A stretch of 20,567 nt of DNA, taken from positions 1 through 20,567 of the forward strand of contig CANGMU010000014.1 of NCBI GenBank assembly GCA_947454665.1, in the 5' to 3' direction. Below, in pieces: positions 1-7,256 of the stretch. The DNA is from Pseudomonadota bacterium. GTDB taxonomy: Bacteria; Pseudomonadota; Gammaproteobacteria; Steroidobacterales; Steroidobacteraceae. Within the stretch, counting starts at the first letter, position 1, and every line of letters starts with the position of its first letter. Below the pieces are notes generated by a model. That model was not told where the DNA came from. It made no database searches and was given only the letters and a program-made list of their open reading frames with translations. Made by a program: the position numbers and the translations under genes.

Positions 1-362
1 ATCACATAGCGTTCCATGCGGAAGTGCGAGGACCACGGCGCTTCGGTCGCGTCGACATAGAAGCCGGCGCCCTGGCCGAGGTCATAGGCCGCATCGTCGG
101 GCACACCGTCGCCACGCGGGCTCGTGTCCGGCGCGAGGATCGCGACGCCGTGATTCGCGGCAGCGGCATAGGCACCGGCCTTGGTGGTGAAGTTCTCTTC
201 CGTGCAGGTAAGGCCGGAAAGCCAGATCAGCAGCGGGAAGGGCCCATCGCCTTGCGGCTTGAAGAAGGAAAACTTCATCGGCGTGCCCGTGGCTGCGCTG
301 TCATGTCGCGCGAAGCTCAGCGTGCCGCCGTGTACCTTGTGTTGCTGGGTGATCGTGCTCAT
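1..362 (-). CDS. frmB: S-formylglutathione hydrolase, N-terminal part
   Basis: The minus-strand reading from an ATG at 360-362 gives about 120 residues before the window ends. It matches the N-terminal half of S-formylglutathione hydrolase (FrmB/FghA/esterase D), the cytosolic esterase that splits S-formylglutathione to formate and glutathione in glutathione-dependent formaldehyde detoxification. Visible family signatures are WLSGLTCTEENF, then APDTSPRGDGV, then YDLGQGAGFYVDAT, ending near APWSSHFRMERYV. The catalytic Ser (usually in GHSMGG), Asp and His would lie beyond base 1 and cannot be checked. The partner formaldehyde dehydrogenase is not seen and may lie off the left edge. No Shine-Dalgarno is visible before the start; a TAGGAT hexamer lies nine bases upstream of it on the minus strand (plus-strand 372-377). 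Confidence 0.92.
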   Translation of the reverse strand, partial: MSTITQQHKVHGGTLSFARHDSAATGTPMKFSFFKPQGDGPFPLLIWLSGLTCTEENFTTKAGAYAAAANHGVAILAPDTSPRGDGVPDDAAYDLGQGAGFYVDATEAPWSSHFRMERYV

Positions 363-396
363 GGTGCCGCGATCCTACGGTGGAGCCCTGTTCGCG

Positions 397-402
397 TATA
401 GT
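397..402 (+). promoter_or_regulatory. Candidate -10 hexamer (TATAGT) for the small protein/TolC pair
   Basis: TATAGT differs from the TATAAT consensus at one position and ends seven bases before the ATG at 410. Transcription starting the usual six to seven bases downstream would begin at or next to the start codon, so the mRNA would be leaderless; no Shine-Dalgarno is present. No good -35 hexamer is seen 16-18 bases upstream, so this is tentative. Confidence 0.35.
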
Positions 403-409
403 CCGCTGG

Positions 410-757
410 ATGAGCCCTCGCAACGCCTTGCTGTCCGGCCTTGTGGCCGTTCTGCTGATCGCCGCGGCGCCGTGCGCCGAGGCTGCTGCACCGAAGCCCC
501 TTGCCACGCGCGAGCAGGTCGAAAACCTGCTGGCCACGGGCCTGCCTTCCGGTTCCAGCGTGGCCACCGTGTCGCGCTTCCTCGATGAGCACGGTATCGG
601 TCACGGCAAGGCTGAACAGTCCGGCCCTTCGATGCAGCTGACCGGCAGCGTCGTTGGCTTGCGTAGCAAGGCGTCCCGCTTCACCTTGCAGGTCCGGTTT
701 TCCTTCCTGCAGGACCGGCTCATCGGTTATTCGTTCACCGAGGTCCCGGCGACCTGA
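410..757 (+). CDS. Small exported protein of unknown function
   Basis: This encodes a 115-residue protein when started at the ATG at 410. An in-frame GTG at 380 is possible but would put a charged extension in front of the signal peptide. Residues 1-27 look like a Sec signal peptide: a short basic N-terminus, a hydrophobic core LLSGLVAVLLIAAAP, then a small-residue region (AEAAA) suited to signal peptidase I. The mature part is about 90 residues, with no cysteine, repeat or membrane helix. I recognise no family. The stop overlaps the ATG of the TolC-family gene by one base (TGATG), so the two are probably translationally coupled and the protein may act in the periplasm with that channel. This partnership is inferred from position only. 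Confidence 0.72.
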   Translation: MSPRNALLSGLVAVLLIAAAPCAEAAAPKPLATREQVENLLATGLPSGSSVATVSRFLDEHGIGHGKAEQSGPSMQLTGSVVGLRSKASRFTLQVRFSFLQDRLIGYSFTEVPAT

Positions 758-2160
758 TGGCAGCGCGCGTCCTGATGCTGGCTGCTGTGGCCTTGCCGCT
801 TGCCGGCTGCGCCGTGCCTTCCGCGAAGGACAGCCTCACCGCGACGCTTGCCGCGCCGGAACTGGCCAACGGGCCACGCATCGAATGGCGCCGTGATGAC
901 GCTGCCGATGTGGCCGTGCAGGGGGAGATCCGCCGGCTGCTGGCCACGGGCGTCACCGCGGAAACGGCCATCGCCGTCGCGTATCTCGCCAGTCCCGAAC
1001 TGCAGTTGGCGCTCGAACGCATCGAAGTGTCCCGCGCAGACCTCGTCGCCGCGACGCGTCTGCCGAATCCGACCGCCGTCGTCGGCGTGCGTGAACCGGG
1101 TGGCGCACTCGCCGCGTTCTATCCCACGCGCACCGTCACGGTCGGCTTGTTGCAGAACGTGCTGGCCCTGCTCAACCAGCCGGCACGTCGACGCATCGCG
1201 CAGGCGGACCTCGAACGCGCGCAGCTCGAGGCGGCAGATCGCATCGTCGGCATCGCCGCTGAAGTGAACCAGGCCTGGATCGAGCTCGTCGCCGCCGAAC
1301 GCGTCGAATCGCTGCGCCGGCAGTCCGTCGAGGCTGGCCGTGCCTCGCTCGACAAGGTCGTGATCGGTGCGGCGAACCGCAAGGACTTCAGCGTCGTCGA
1401 CGTCGCCAACGAACGCGGCAACCTTTACGGCCTGGAAACCCAGCTCATGCGCGCGAAGCTGGACGTCCAGACCGCACGCGCCACGCTGGCGCGGCTGATG
1501 GGCACGGCCGGCCAGCAGGATGGCTGGAAGACACAGGGCGAGCTGCCGCCGCTGCCCCTTGCCGATCCGGACCTCGCGGCGATCACGCCGCAAGCGCTGC
1601 AGCAGCGGCTGGATCTGCGCGCGGCCCGTCAGACCGTCATCGCACGACTCAGACTGTTGGCCATGCAGCGCCGGTTCCGCTGGCTCGGCAGCCTGGAACT
1701 CGGCGTGTTCCGCGAAAGCGCGGCCGGTGGCATGAGCTTCACGGGTCCCAATGCCGTCATCGAGCTGCCGGTCTTTGACCAGCGCCAGGCGCAACTGCTG
1801 GCCTCCGATTCCGAATATCGCAGCGCGCGCCGCACGCTGGAGCAGCGCGTCCTGACGGCACACGGCGAGCTGCGCACGCATGCGGCCGAAGTGGCCGCCA
1901 CGCGCTCGATGGTCGAGAAATATCGCGATGCCGTCCTGCCGAACCAGCGGCAGTTGTCGGCCCAGATCGGCCCGGGGTCGCAAGCCGTCGCGTCGGTGGA
2001 ACGGCTGCGGCTGCAGCAGTCCATCCTGGGCTCCGAAGAGCAGGCACTTGGCTTGCTGCGCGATTACTGGCGCGCTCGGGGCGCGCTGGCCCGAGCTGCC
2101 GGTGCCTGGGCCAGCGTGGGCGGGGCCCCAGCTCACGGCCCGCAATTCGCACCGAAATAG
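757..2160 (+). CDS. TolC-family outer-membrane efflux lipoprotein
   Basis: The protein has 467 residues, a normal size for an outer-membrane factor. It begins with a lipoprotein signal peptide whose lipobox L-A-G-C puts the lipidated cysteine at residue 18. The rest has the long Ala/Leu/Glu/Arg-rich helices and the internal two-fold repeat organisation typical of TolC channels. LPNPTAVVGVRE near residue 107 and a helix-rich stretch ending ARLMGT are characteristic. Such proteins form trimeric tunnels used by RND, MFS or ABC pumps. The LPNP region resembles the CusC-like/heavy-metal branch often found near copper-resistance genes, but no metal-resistance gene is visible here. No membrane-fusion or pump gene follows, so the partner must be encoded elsewhere. 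It is translationally coupled to the small exported protein upstream. The substrate is unknown. Confidence 0.85.
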   Translation: MAARVLMLAAVALPLAGCAVPSAKDSLTATLAAPELANGPRIEWRRDDAADVAVQGEIRRLLATGVTAETAIAVAYLASPELQLALERIEVSRADLVAATRLPNPTAVVGVREPGGALAAFYPTRTVTVGLLQNVLALLNQPARRRIAQADLERAQLEAADRIVGIAAEVNQAWIELVAAERVESLRRQSVEAGRASLDKVVIGAANRKDFSVVDVANERGNLYGLETQLMRAKLDVQTARATLARLMGTAGQQDGWKTQGELPPLPLADPDLAAITPQALQQRLDLRAARQTVIARLRLLAMQRRFRWLGSLELGVFRESAAGGMSFTGPNAVIELPVFDQRQAQLLASDSEYRSARRTLEQRVLTAHGELRTHAAEVAATRSMVEKYRDAVLPNQRQLSAQIGPGSQAVASVERLRLQQSILGSEEQALGLLRDYWRARGALARAAGAWASVGGAPAHGPQFAPK

Positions 2161-2209
2161 TGCAACAAGGCGTGTCGCGCCTCAACGGTGCGCGGCCTGT
2201 TGGTGCAAC
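2160..2209 (+). promoter_or_regulatory. Repeated GTGCAAC elements, possible enhancer half-sites
   Basis: GTGCAAC occurs at 2160-2166 and again at 2203-2209, exactly 43 bases apart, about four helical turns. The second copy contains GGTGCA, the half-site of the NtrC consensus. They lie about 90-140 bases upstream of the predicted sigma-54 transcription start, the usual range for enhancer-binding-protein sites. Neither copy forms a full NtrC palindrome, so the assignment is weak. Confidence 0.25.
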
Positions 2210-2268
2210 GGCCCGCCAGACCAGAGGCCGCAGCCCTTTTTAGAGCGGTTTTGCCCATCCAGAGCGAG

Positions 2269-2286
2269 TTGGTACGCCGCTTGCTT
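2269..2286 (+). promoter_or_regulatory. Sigma-54 (-24/-12) promoter
   Basis: The sequence TTGGTACG-N4-TTGCTT matches the RpoN consensus (YTGGCACG-N4-TTGCW), with the invariant GG at 2271-2272 and GC at 2283-2284 separated by exactly ten bases. The predicted start is near 2296, giving a leader of about 39 bases with a good Shine-Dalgarno (AGGAG, 2324-2328) six bases before the ATG at 2335. It lies in the only substantial intergenic gap of the left region and points at the TorF-family gene. Expression would need an enhancer-binding activator such as NtrC. Confidence 0.78.
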
Positions 2287-2334
2287 AGTCTTACTCAGGG
2301 ACACCTGATTAAACCGTCCTTTTAGGAGTGCTAC

Positions 2335-3039
2335 ATGATCAAGTCGCGAGTCTTGCTGGCCGGAGCGCTGGTGCTTTCTTCCGTGGGTGCGGCGCATGCC
2401 GATACCTTCACCGTTTCTCCCGCCCTGGTGTCGGACTACGACTTCCGCGGAATCACGCAGACGGCGAAGGACCCGGCTCTGCAGGTCGGTGCCACGTATT
2501 CGGCCGACAGCGGGTTCTACCTCGGTGGCTGGACCAGCAACCTCAACTTCGGTCCCGGCGACCCGAAGATCGAGCTCGACCTGACGACGGGCTTCACCTG
2601 GGGTGATGCGAAGGAGTCGGCCGCCTATGACGCCGGCATCGTCTACTACACCTACGTCAGCAAGAGCGACTTCAACTATCCGGAAGTCTATTTCGGCGTG
2701 ACCAAGGACTGGTTCAACGCGAAGCTCTTTTACTCGTGGGATTTCGGTGGCCTGGGTCAAAGCGCCTACTACCTGTCGACGACCGGTACGTTCCCGCTGC
2801 CCAGCGACTTCGCGCTCGTCGCGCACGCCGGTTACAACGGTGGTGACTACTGGGACAAGAACTACGGCAATGGCTATGTCGACTGGTCGGTCGGCGTGAC
2901 CAAGGCCGTCGGCAAGTTCACGGTCGGCGTGTCGTTCATCGACGGCAGCGACCTGAAGGACGTCCCGGGCAAGGTCTTCGATACGAAGAGCAAGGTCGTC
3001 GCCACGATCTCGACGACGCTGCCGTGGGGCAAGGATTGA
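2335..3039 (+). CDS. TorF-family putative outer-membrane porin (TIGR02001/Gcw_chp)
   Basis: This encodes a 234-residue protein with a clear Sec signal peptide (hydrophobic core VLLAGALVLSSVGAAHA, cleavage after AHA at about residue 22). The mature part is rich in Tyr, Trp, Phe and Gly in alternating strand-like segments, as in small beta-barrels. Motifs such as VSDYDFRGITQT just after the signal, FYLGGWTSNLNF and YGNGYVDWSVGVTK are typical of the TIGR02001 family, annotated as TorF putative porins. The transport substrate is not established. Family members are often found near nitrogen-regulation genes such as glnK-amtB. None is adjacent here, but the sigma-54 promoter fits nitrogen-type control. 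It is monocistronic: its own promoter lies upstream and a strong terminator follows 34 bases after the stop. Confidence 0.87.
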   Translation: MIKSRVLLAGALVLSSVGAAHADTFTVSPALVSDYDFRGITQTAKDPALQVGATYSADSGFYLGGWTSNLNFGPGDPKIELDLTTGFTWGDAKESAAYDAGIVYYTYVSKSDFNYPEVYFGVTKDWFNAKLFYSWDFGGLGQSAYYLSTTGTFPLPSDFALVAHAGYNGGDYWDKNYGNGYVDWSVGVTKAVGKFTVGVSFIDGSDLKDVPGKVFDTKSKVVATISTTLPWGKD

Positions 3040-3073
3040 TCCGGATCTGAACCGGATCCCCGCGGGATGAAGA

Positions 3074-3103
3074 AGGCCCGTCGCGCAAGCGGCGGGCTTT
3101 TTT
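3074..3103 (+). terminator. Rho-independent terminator after the TorF-family gene
   Basis: A nine-base-pair stem, GCCCGTCGC (3076-3084) against GCGGCGGGC (3089-3097), closes a GCAA tetraloop with a single G-T pair and is followed by six T residues (3098-3103). It lies between convergent genes, only ten bases from the stop of the minus-strand aminotransferase. The same hairpin could also end that transcript, though the tract after it on the minus strand (CTTCTTC) is less uniform. Confidence 0.9.
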
Positions 3104-3112
3104 CATGGGCCT

Positions 3113-4429
3113 TCAGCCGGCCTTCGTGGCCTTGATCACATCGGCCAGGGTGCCGACCAGTTCATCGATCTGCGATCTTTCGATGATGAGCGGCGGCGAC
3201 ATCGCGGTCATGTCACCGGCCGATCGCACGAGGATGCCCGCGTCGAAGGCCCGCACGAAGGTATCGAAGCCGCGCGCGCCGGGCCTGCTGGCCCAGGGCT
3301 CGTATTCGATCGCGGCCACCAGGCCGTAATTGCGCACGTCGATCACGCCTGGCAGCCCTTTCAGGCTGTGCACGGCGTCTTCCCAGTACGGCGCGATTTC
3401 CTTCACGCGCTGGAAAAGTCCCTCGCGCTGATAGATGTCGAGCGTCGCAAGTCCCGCCGCCGCGGCCGTCGGATGCGCCGAATAGGTATAGCCGTGGAAG
3501 AGTTCGATCGCCGCCTCGGGGCCGGTCATGAACGCGTCGTGGATTTCCTTCTTCACGAGCACCGCGCCCATCGGCACCGTGCCGTTGGTCAGGCCCTTGG
3601 CCATCGTGATGAGGTCGGGCGTCACGTCGAAGGCCTGCGCGGCAAAGGCTTCGCCCGTGCGGCCGAACCCGGTGATCACCTCGTCGAAGATCAGCAGGAT
3701 GCCGTGCTTGTCGCAGAGCTGGCGCAGGCGCTGCAGATAGCCCTTCGGCGGTGGCAGCACGCCGGTGCTGCCCGCGATCGGCTCGACGATGACTGCGGCG
3801 ATGTTCGACGCGTCATGCAGGGCAACGAGCCGCTCCAGCTCGTCGGCCAGTTCCGCACCATGTTCCGGCAGCCCGCGGCTGAAGGCGTTCTTCGACAGGT
3901 TGAAGGTGTGTGGCAGGTGGTCCACGCCCGGCAGCATCGAGCCCGCCCAGGCCTTGCGGTTGGCGACCATGCCGCCGACAGACAGTCCCCCGAAATTCAC
4001 GCCGTGATAGCCGCGTTCGCGGCCGATCAGTCGCGTGCGCGAGCTGTCACCCCGCAGGCGGTGGTACTGAAGTGCGATCTTCAGCGCGCTCTCCACGGCC
4101 TCGGAGCCCGAGTTCGTGAAGAAGACATGGTCCATGCCGGCCGGTGCGATGTTCACGATCGCGTTGGCCAGTTCGAAAGCCTGCGGATGGCCCATCTGGA
4201 AGGGAGGGGCGTAATCCAGGTTCTCCATCGAACGCGTGACCGCTGCGGTGATTTCCTGACGGCCATGTCCGGCGTTCACGCACCACAGGCCGGCCACGCC
4301 GTCCAGGATCTGGCGGCCCTCCGGCGTCCAGTAATGCATGCCCTGGGCGCGGGCCAAAAGTCGCGGCTTCGCCTTGAACTGGCGGTTCGCCGTGAAGGGC
4401 ATCCAGAACGCTTCTAATTGGTTGCTCAT
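3113..4429 (-). CDS. Beta-alanine / omega-amino-acid:pyruvate aminotransferase (class III)
   Basis: This is a 438-residue class III PLP aminotransferase. It closely follows Pseudomonas omega-amino-acid:pyruvate transaminase: FWMPFTANRQFKAKPRLL at the N-terminus, GLWCVNAGHGRQEI, FFTNSGSEAVESALK for cofactor phosphate binding, RGYHGVNFGGLSVGG, IFDEVITGFGRTG with the PLP-contacting Asp, and the aldimine Lys278 in MAKGLTNGTVPMGAV. It moves an amino group from a terminal amine such as beta-alanine to pyruvate, giving alanine and a semialdehyde. The ATG at 4427-4429 was chosen because MSNQLEAF is where family homology begins; a longer reading from 4555 would run antisense through the start of rlmL. 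No Shine-Dalgarno is present. With polyamine catabolic genes 5 kb away, diamines or beta-alanine from polyamine breakdown are plausible substrates, but this is inferred. Confidence 0.9.
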   Translation of the reverse strand: MSNQLEAFWMPFTANRQFKAKPRLLARAQGMHYWTPEGRQILDGVAGLWCVNAGHGRQEITAAVTRSMENLDYAPPFQMGHPQAFELANAIVNIAPAGMDHVFFTNSGSEAVESALKIALQYHRLRGDSSRTRLIGRERGYHGVNFGGLSVGGMVANRKAWAGSMLPGVDHLPHTFNLSKNAFSRGLPEHGAELADELERLVALHDASNIAAVIVEPIAGSTGVLPPPKGYLQRLRQLCDKHGILLIFDEVITGFGRTGEAFAAQAFDVTPDLITMAKGLTNGTVPMGAVLVKKEIHDAFMTGPEAAIELFHGYTYSAHPTAAAAGLATLDIYQREGLFQRVKEIAPYWEDAVHSLKGLPGVIDVRNYGLVAAIEYEPWASRPGARGFDTFVRAFDAGILVRSAGDMTAMSPPLIIERSQIDELVGTLADVIKATKAG

Positions 4430-4436
4430 GGGAATG

Positions 4437-4442
4437 ATGATA
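4437..4442 (-). promoter_or_regulatory. Candidate -10 hexamer (TATCAT) for the aminotransferase
   Basis: On the minus strand TATCAT (five of six bases of TATAAT) ends seven bases before the aminotransferase ATG, so the transcript would start at about the start codon. No convincing -35 is visible. The site lies within or at the 5' end of rlmL, depending on which rlmL start is used. Confidence 0.35.
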
Positions 4443-4451
4443 GAACACCGC

Positions 4452-6668
4452 ATGCTTGATACGACGTCCCCTGAACTGCGCTTCGTCGCGACGGTTCCCC
4501 GCGGCTTTGCCGACCTTCTCGCCCTGGAACTGGCCACCCTCGGGGCCACCGACATCCGCGAACGCGCCGGTGGCGTGGCCTTCCGCGGCAGCCTGGAAAC
4601 GGGCTACCGCGCCTGCCTCGAGTCTCGCCTCGCCAGTCGGGTGTTGCTGCAGGTCGGCAACGCCAGCATGACCGGCGGCACCGACTCGCTGTACGACGCC
4701 GTGCGCTCGGTCGACTGGCGCCAGCACCTGGATCCGCGCGGCACCATCGCCTGCGAATACACCGGCGTTCATCCGGCCATCAGCAACACCCATTTCGGCA
4801 CGCTGAAGGTCAAGGACGCGATCTGCGACCAGTTGCGCGACAGTACCGGCCAGCGCCCTGACGTCAGCACCGAGCGGCCCTCGCTGCGCGTGCATGCCCA
4901 CGTGGGCGGCGGGCAGGTGACGGTGTCGATCGACCTGGCCGGCGAATCACTGGGCCGTCGCGGCTACCGGGTCGCGGGCGGTGAGGCCCCGCTGCGCGAG
5001 AACCTCGCTGCCGGCATCCTCGTGCGCGCGCAGTGGCCGCAGGTGGCCGCCGCGGGTGGCGAATTCCTGGACCCCATGTGCGGCTCGGGCACTTTCGTGA
5101 TCGAAGCCGCCTGGATGGCTGCCGACATCGCGCCCGGCCTCATGCGCGATTACTTCGGCTTCCTCGGCTGGGAGCAGCACGACGCCGTGATCTGGGAGCG
5201 CGTGCGCGAGGCGGCGCTGGGCCGCATGAAGCAGATCCTTCCAGTGACCGTCCGCGGTCGCGACCGCAACCCGGGCGCCGTTGCCACGGCGCAGGCCAAT
5301 GCGCGCCGCGCCGGCGTCGGCCGCGACATCCTGTTCGAAGTGGGCGACATCGCCGAGGCCCGTCCTGCGAACATCGATCCGGAAGGCCACAGTCAGGGCC
5401 TGCTCTGCGTGAATCCGCCTTACGGCCAGCGCATCGGGCAGGGCGAGGATGCGCTCGCCGCGCATCGCGCGATCGGCGAGGCGCTGCGCGGTCCCTTTGA
5501 ATCCTGGCAGGCCGTCGTGCTGACCGGCGAGCCGGCCATGGGCCAGGCCATCGGCGTGAACGCGCACCGCGTACATACCGTCTGGAACGGCGCGATCGAA
5601 TGTCGCCTGCTGCGCTTCGCGCCCAATGCGCGGCGTGAACGTCGCGAAGCCCCCAAGGGCATCGTCATCGACGATCCGAACATCGCGCAGCGCGAAGGCG
5701 CGCGCATGTTCGCCAACCGCCTGAAGAAGAACGTCGCACACCTGGGCAAGCTCGCGCGTCGGCAGGACGTCGGCTGCTATCGCCTGTACGACGCCGACAT
5801 GCCCGAATACGCCTTCGCCGTGGACCTCTACACCGGCACGGGCGAGGAAGCAGGCCAGCGCTGGCTCTTCGTGCAGGAATACCAGGCGCCGCTCACCGTC
5901 GATCCGGAAGCCGCGCGCCGCCGCCGCGAAGAAGCCCTTTCCGTGATGCCGGAGGTCACCGGCGTGCCCTTCACGCACATCCACCTGCGCACGCGTCGCA
6001 AGCAGAAGGGCACGTCGCAGTACGACAAGCTCGGTGCGCGCGGTCGGCAGCACGTGGTGGAAGAGGGTGGCCTGAAGTTCCTCGTGAACTTCGATGACTA
6101 CCTGGACACTGGCATCTTCCTCGACCACCGCGACATGCGCGCCAAGGTGCGCGGCATGGCGGCTGGCAAGCATGTGTTGAACTTGTTCTGCTACACGGGC
6201 AGCGTCAGCGTGCACGCCGCCGCCGGTGGTGCGGCCACCACGACGAGCGTGGACCTCTCCAAAACCTATCTGGAGTGGGCGCGCCAGAACCTCGAGCTCA
6301 ACGGCTTCCCGTCTGATCGCCACGAACTCGTGCATGCCGACTGCCTGGCCTGGCTCGATGCCGAGGCCGCACGCGCACCGGGTCGCTATGACCTCGTTTT
6401 CCTCGACCCACCGACCTTCTCCAATTCCGCCCGCATGGAAGGCGTGCTCGACGTCCAGCGCGACCACGTCCGCATGGTCGATGCCTGCATGCGCCTGCTC
6501 GCGAAGGGCGGCGTGCTGCTGTTCTCGAACAATGCGCAGCGCTTCCAGCTCGATGCGGGGCTGGCGGAACGCTATGCGGTGTCGGACATCACCAAGGCCA
6601 CCTTGCCCTTCGACTTCCAGGGCAACCCGCGCATCCATCGCTGCTACGAGATCCGAAGCGTTGATTGA
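4452..6668 (+). CDS. rlmL: Bifunctional 23S rRNA methyltransferase RlmKL
   Basis: From the ATG at 4452 the product has 738 residues, slightly longer than the 702 of E. coli RlmL. The N-terminal THUMP region begins near RFVATVPRGFADLL. The RlmL domain (m2G2445) has the SAM motif LDPMCGSGTF (Asp207) and catalytic motif NPPYGQR (Asn321). The C-terminal RlmK domain (m7G2069) has YLDTGIFLDHR, SAM motif LNLFCYTGS (from residue 576), YLEWARQNLELNG and DPPTFSNSARM (Asp652). It modifies G2445 and G2069 of 23S rRNA during ribosome assembly. Upstream in-frame ATGs at 4434 and 4437 are alternatives; homology begins only after 4452, and none has a clear Shine-Dalgarno. It is divergent from the aminotransferase with at most 22 bases between start codons, so promoter elements probably lie inside the neighbouring coding sequence. 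A TCTAAT at 4413-4418 is a possible -10. Confidence 0.94.
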   Translation: MLDTTSPELRFVATVPRGFADLLALELATLGATDIRERAGGVAFRGSLETGYRACLESRLASRVLLQVGNASMTGGTDSLYDAVRSVDWRQHLDPRGTIACEYTGVHPAISNTHFGTLKVKDAICDQLRDSTGQRPDVSTERPSLRVHAHVGGGQVTVSIDLAGESLGRRGYRVAGGEAPLRENLAAGILVRAQWPQVAAAGGEFLDPMCGSGTFVIEAAWMAADIAPGLMRDYFGFLGWEQHDAVIWERVREAALGRMKQILPVTVRGRDRNPGAVATAQANARRAGVGRDILFEVGDIAEARPANIDPEGHSQGLLCVNPPYGQRIGQGEDALAAHRAIGEALRGPFESWQAVVLTGEPAMGQAIGVNAHRVHTVWNGAIECRLLRFAPNARRERREAPKGIVIDDPNIAQREGARMFANRLKKNVAHLGKLARRQDVGCYRLYDADMPEYAFAVDLYTGTGEEAGQRWLFVQEYQAPLTVDPEAARRRREEALSVMPEVTGVPFTHIHLRTRRKQKGTSQYDKLGARGRQHVVEEGGLKFLVNFDDYLDTGIFLDHRDMRAKVRGMAAGKHVLNLFCYTGSVSVHAAAGGAATTTSVDLSKTYLEWARQNLELNGFPSDRHELVHADCLAWLDAEAARAPGRYDLVFLDPPTFSNSARMEGVLDVQRDHVRMVDACMRLLAKGGVLLFSNNAQRFQLDAGLAERYAVSDITKATLPFDFQGNPRIHRCYEIRSVD

Positions 6669-6785
6669 GTGCGGATATAGCGCTTCACGCTGCCTCTGGC
6701 GCGGGCGCTGTCCATCGTCTACCTTCCGGGTCCGGGGGGCGGATGACCGTCTCCGTTCCTTTTCTTTCACCACACGGTGCAAACC

Positions 6786-7256
6786 ATGTTGAAACTCAAC
6801 GTCAACGGTCAGGATCGCGAGATCGACGGCGTGGCGGACGACACGCCGCTGCTCTGGGTACTGCGTGACGAGCTCAAGCTCGTCGGCACGAAGTTCGGCT
6901 GCGGCATCGCCCAGTGCGGCGCCTGCACGGTCCACTTGAACGGCCAGCCGATCCGCTCCTGCCAGATGCCGGCCAGCGCCGTCGCGGGCCAGAAGATCAC
7001 CACCGTCGAAGGCCTCGCCAAGGGCGAGCAGCTGACGGCGCTCCAGCAGGCCTGGATCGAGCATGACGTCGCCCAGTGCGGCTACTGCCAGGCTGGACAG
7101 TTGATGTCCGCCACGGCGCTGCTGGCCAAGAACCCGAATCCGACCGAAGCGCAGATCAACGAATTCATGGCCGGCAACATCTGCCGCTGTGGCACGTACG
7201 TGCGCATCAAGAAGGCCATCAAGGCGGCCGCTGCGGCCGGGAAGGGGAAGGCGTGA
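6786..7256 (+). CDS. [2Fe-2S] small subunit of an isoquinoline 1-oxidoreductase-type molybdenum hydroxylase
   Basis: The 156-residue protein carries two [2Fe-2S] clusters in the order expected for the small subunit of xanthine oxidase-family enzymes. The plant-ferredoxin type cluster uses Cys39, Cys44, Cys47 and Cys59 (KFGCGIAQCGACTVH). The all-alpha cluster uses Cys98 and Cys101 (QCGYCQAGQ) with Cys133 and Cys135 (ICRCGTYVRIKKAI). It passes electrons from the molybdenum centre of the large subunit to an external acceptor. TPLLWVLRDELKLVGTKFG is close to IorA. It has no signal peptide, so export would require riding with the Tat-dependent partner. The ATG at 6786 was preferred over a GTG at 6777 on the usual family N-terminus; no strong Shine-Dalgarno is present. 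Its stop overlaps the next start by one base. No convincing promoter was found in 6669-6785. Confidence 0.92.
   Translation: MLKLNVNGQDREIDGVADDTPLLWVLRDELKLVGTKFGCGIAQCGACTVHLNGQPIRSCQMPASAVAGQKITTVEGLAKGEQLTALQQAWIEHDVAQCGYCQAGQLMSATALLAKNPNPTEAQINEFMAGNICRCGTYVRIKKAIKAAAAAGKGKA

Noticed and set aside
727..2145. A 472-codon antisense open frame opposite the TolC-family gene.
   Set aside because: No domain is recognisable, composition is unnatural, and the plus-strand frame has a lipobox and TolC features.
2228..2255. CCGC...GCGG followed by TTTT after the TolC-family gene, as a terminator.
   Set aside because: The stem is only four base pairs with a long loop, too weak to call.
3038..3062. 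A repeated CCGGATC pair after the TorF-family stop.
   Set aside because: Two seven-base copies in GC-rich DNA are not significant and show no relation to the nearby terminator.
4430..4555. N-terminal extension of the aminotransferase by 42 residues to an upstream start.
   Set aside because: The extension is Ser/Arg-rich, lies antisense to the conserved start of RlmKL, and family homology begins at the ATG at 4429.
6697..6712. A TGGC...CTGT stretch resembling a sigma-54 promoter before the iron-sulfur subunit gene.
   Set aside because: The -24 GG is present, but at the required ten-base spacing the -12 element reads GT instead of GC.
4947..7064. A 705-codon antisense open frame across rlmL and the iron-sulfur subunit gene.
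   Set aside because: The same artefact; the plus strand carries two well-conserved enzymes with intact motifs.
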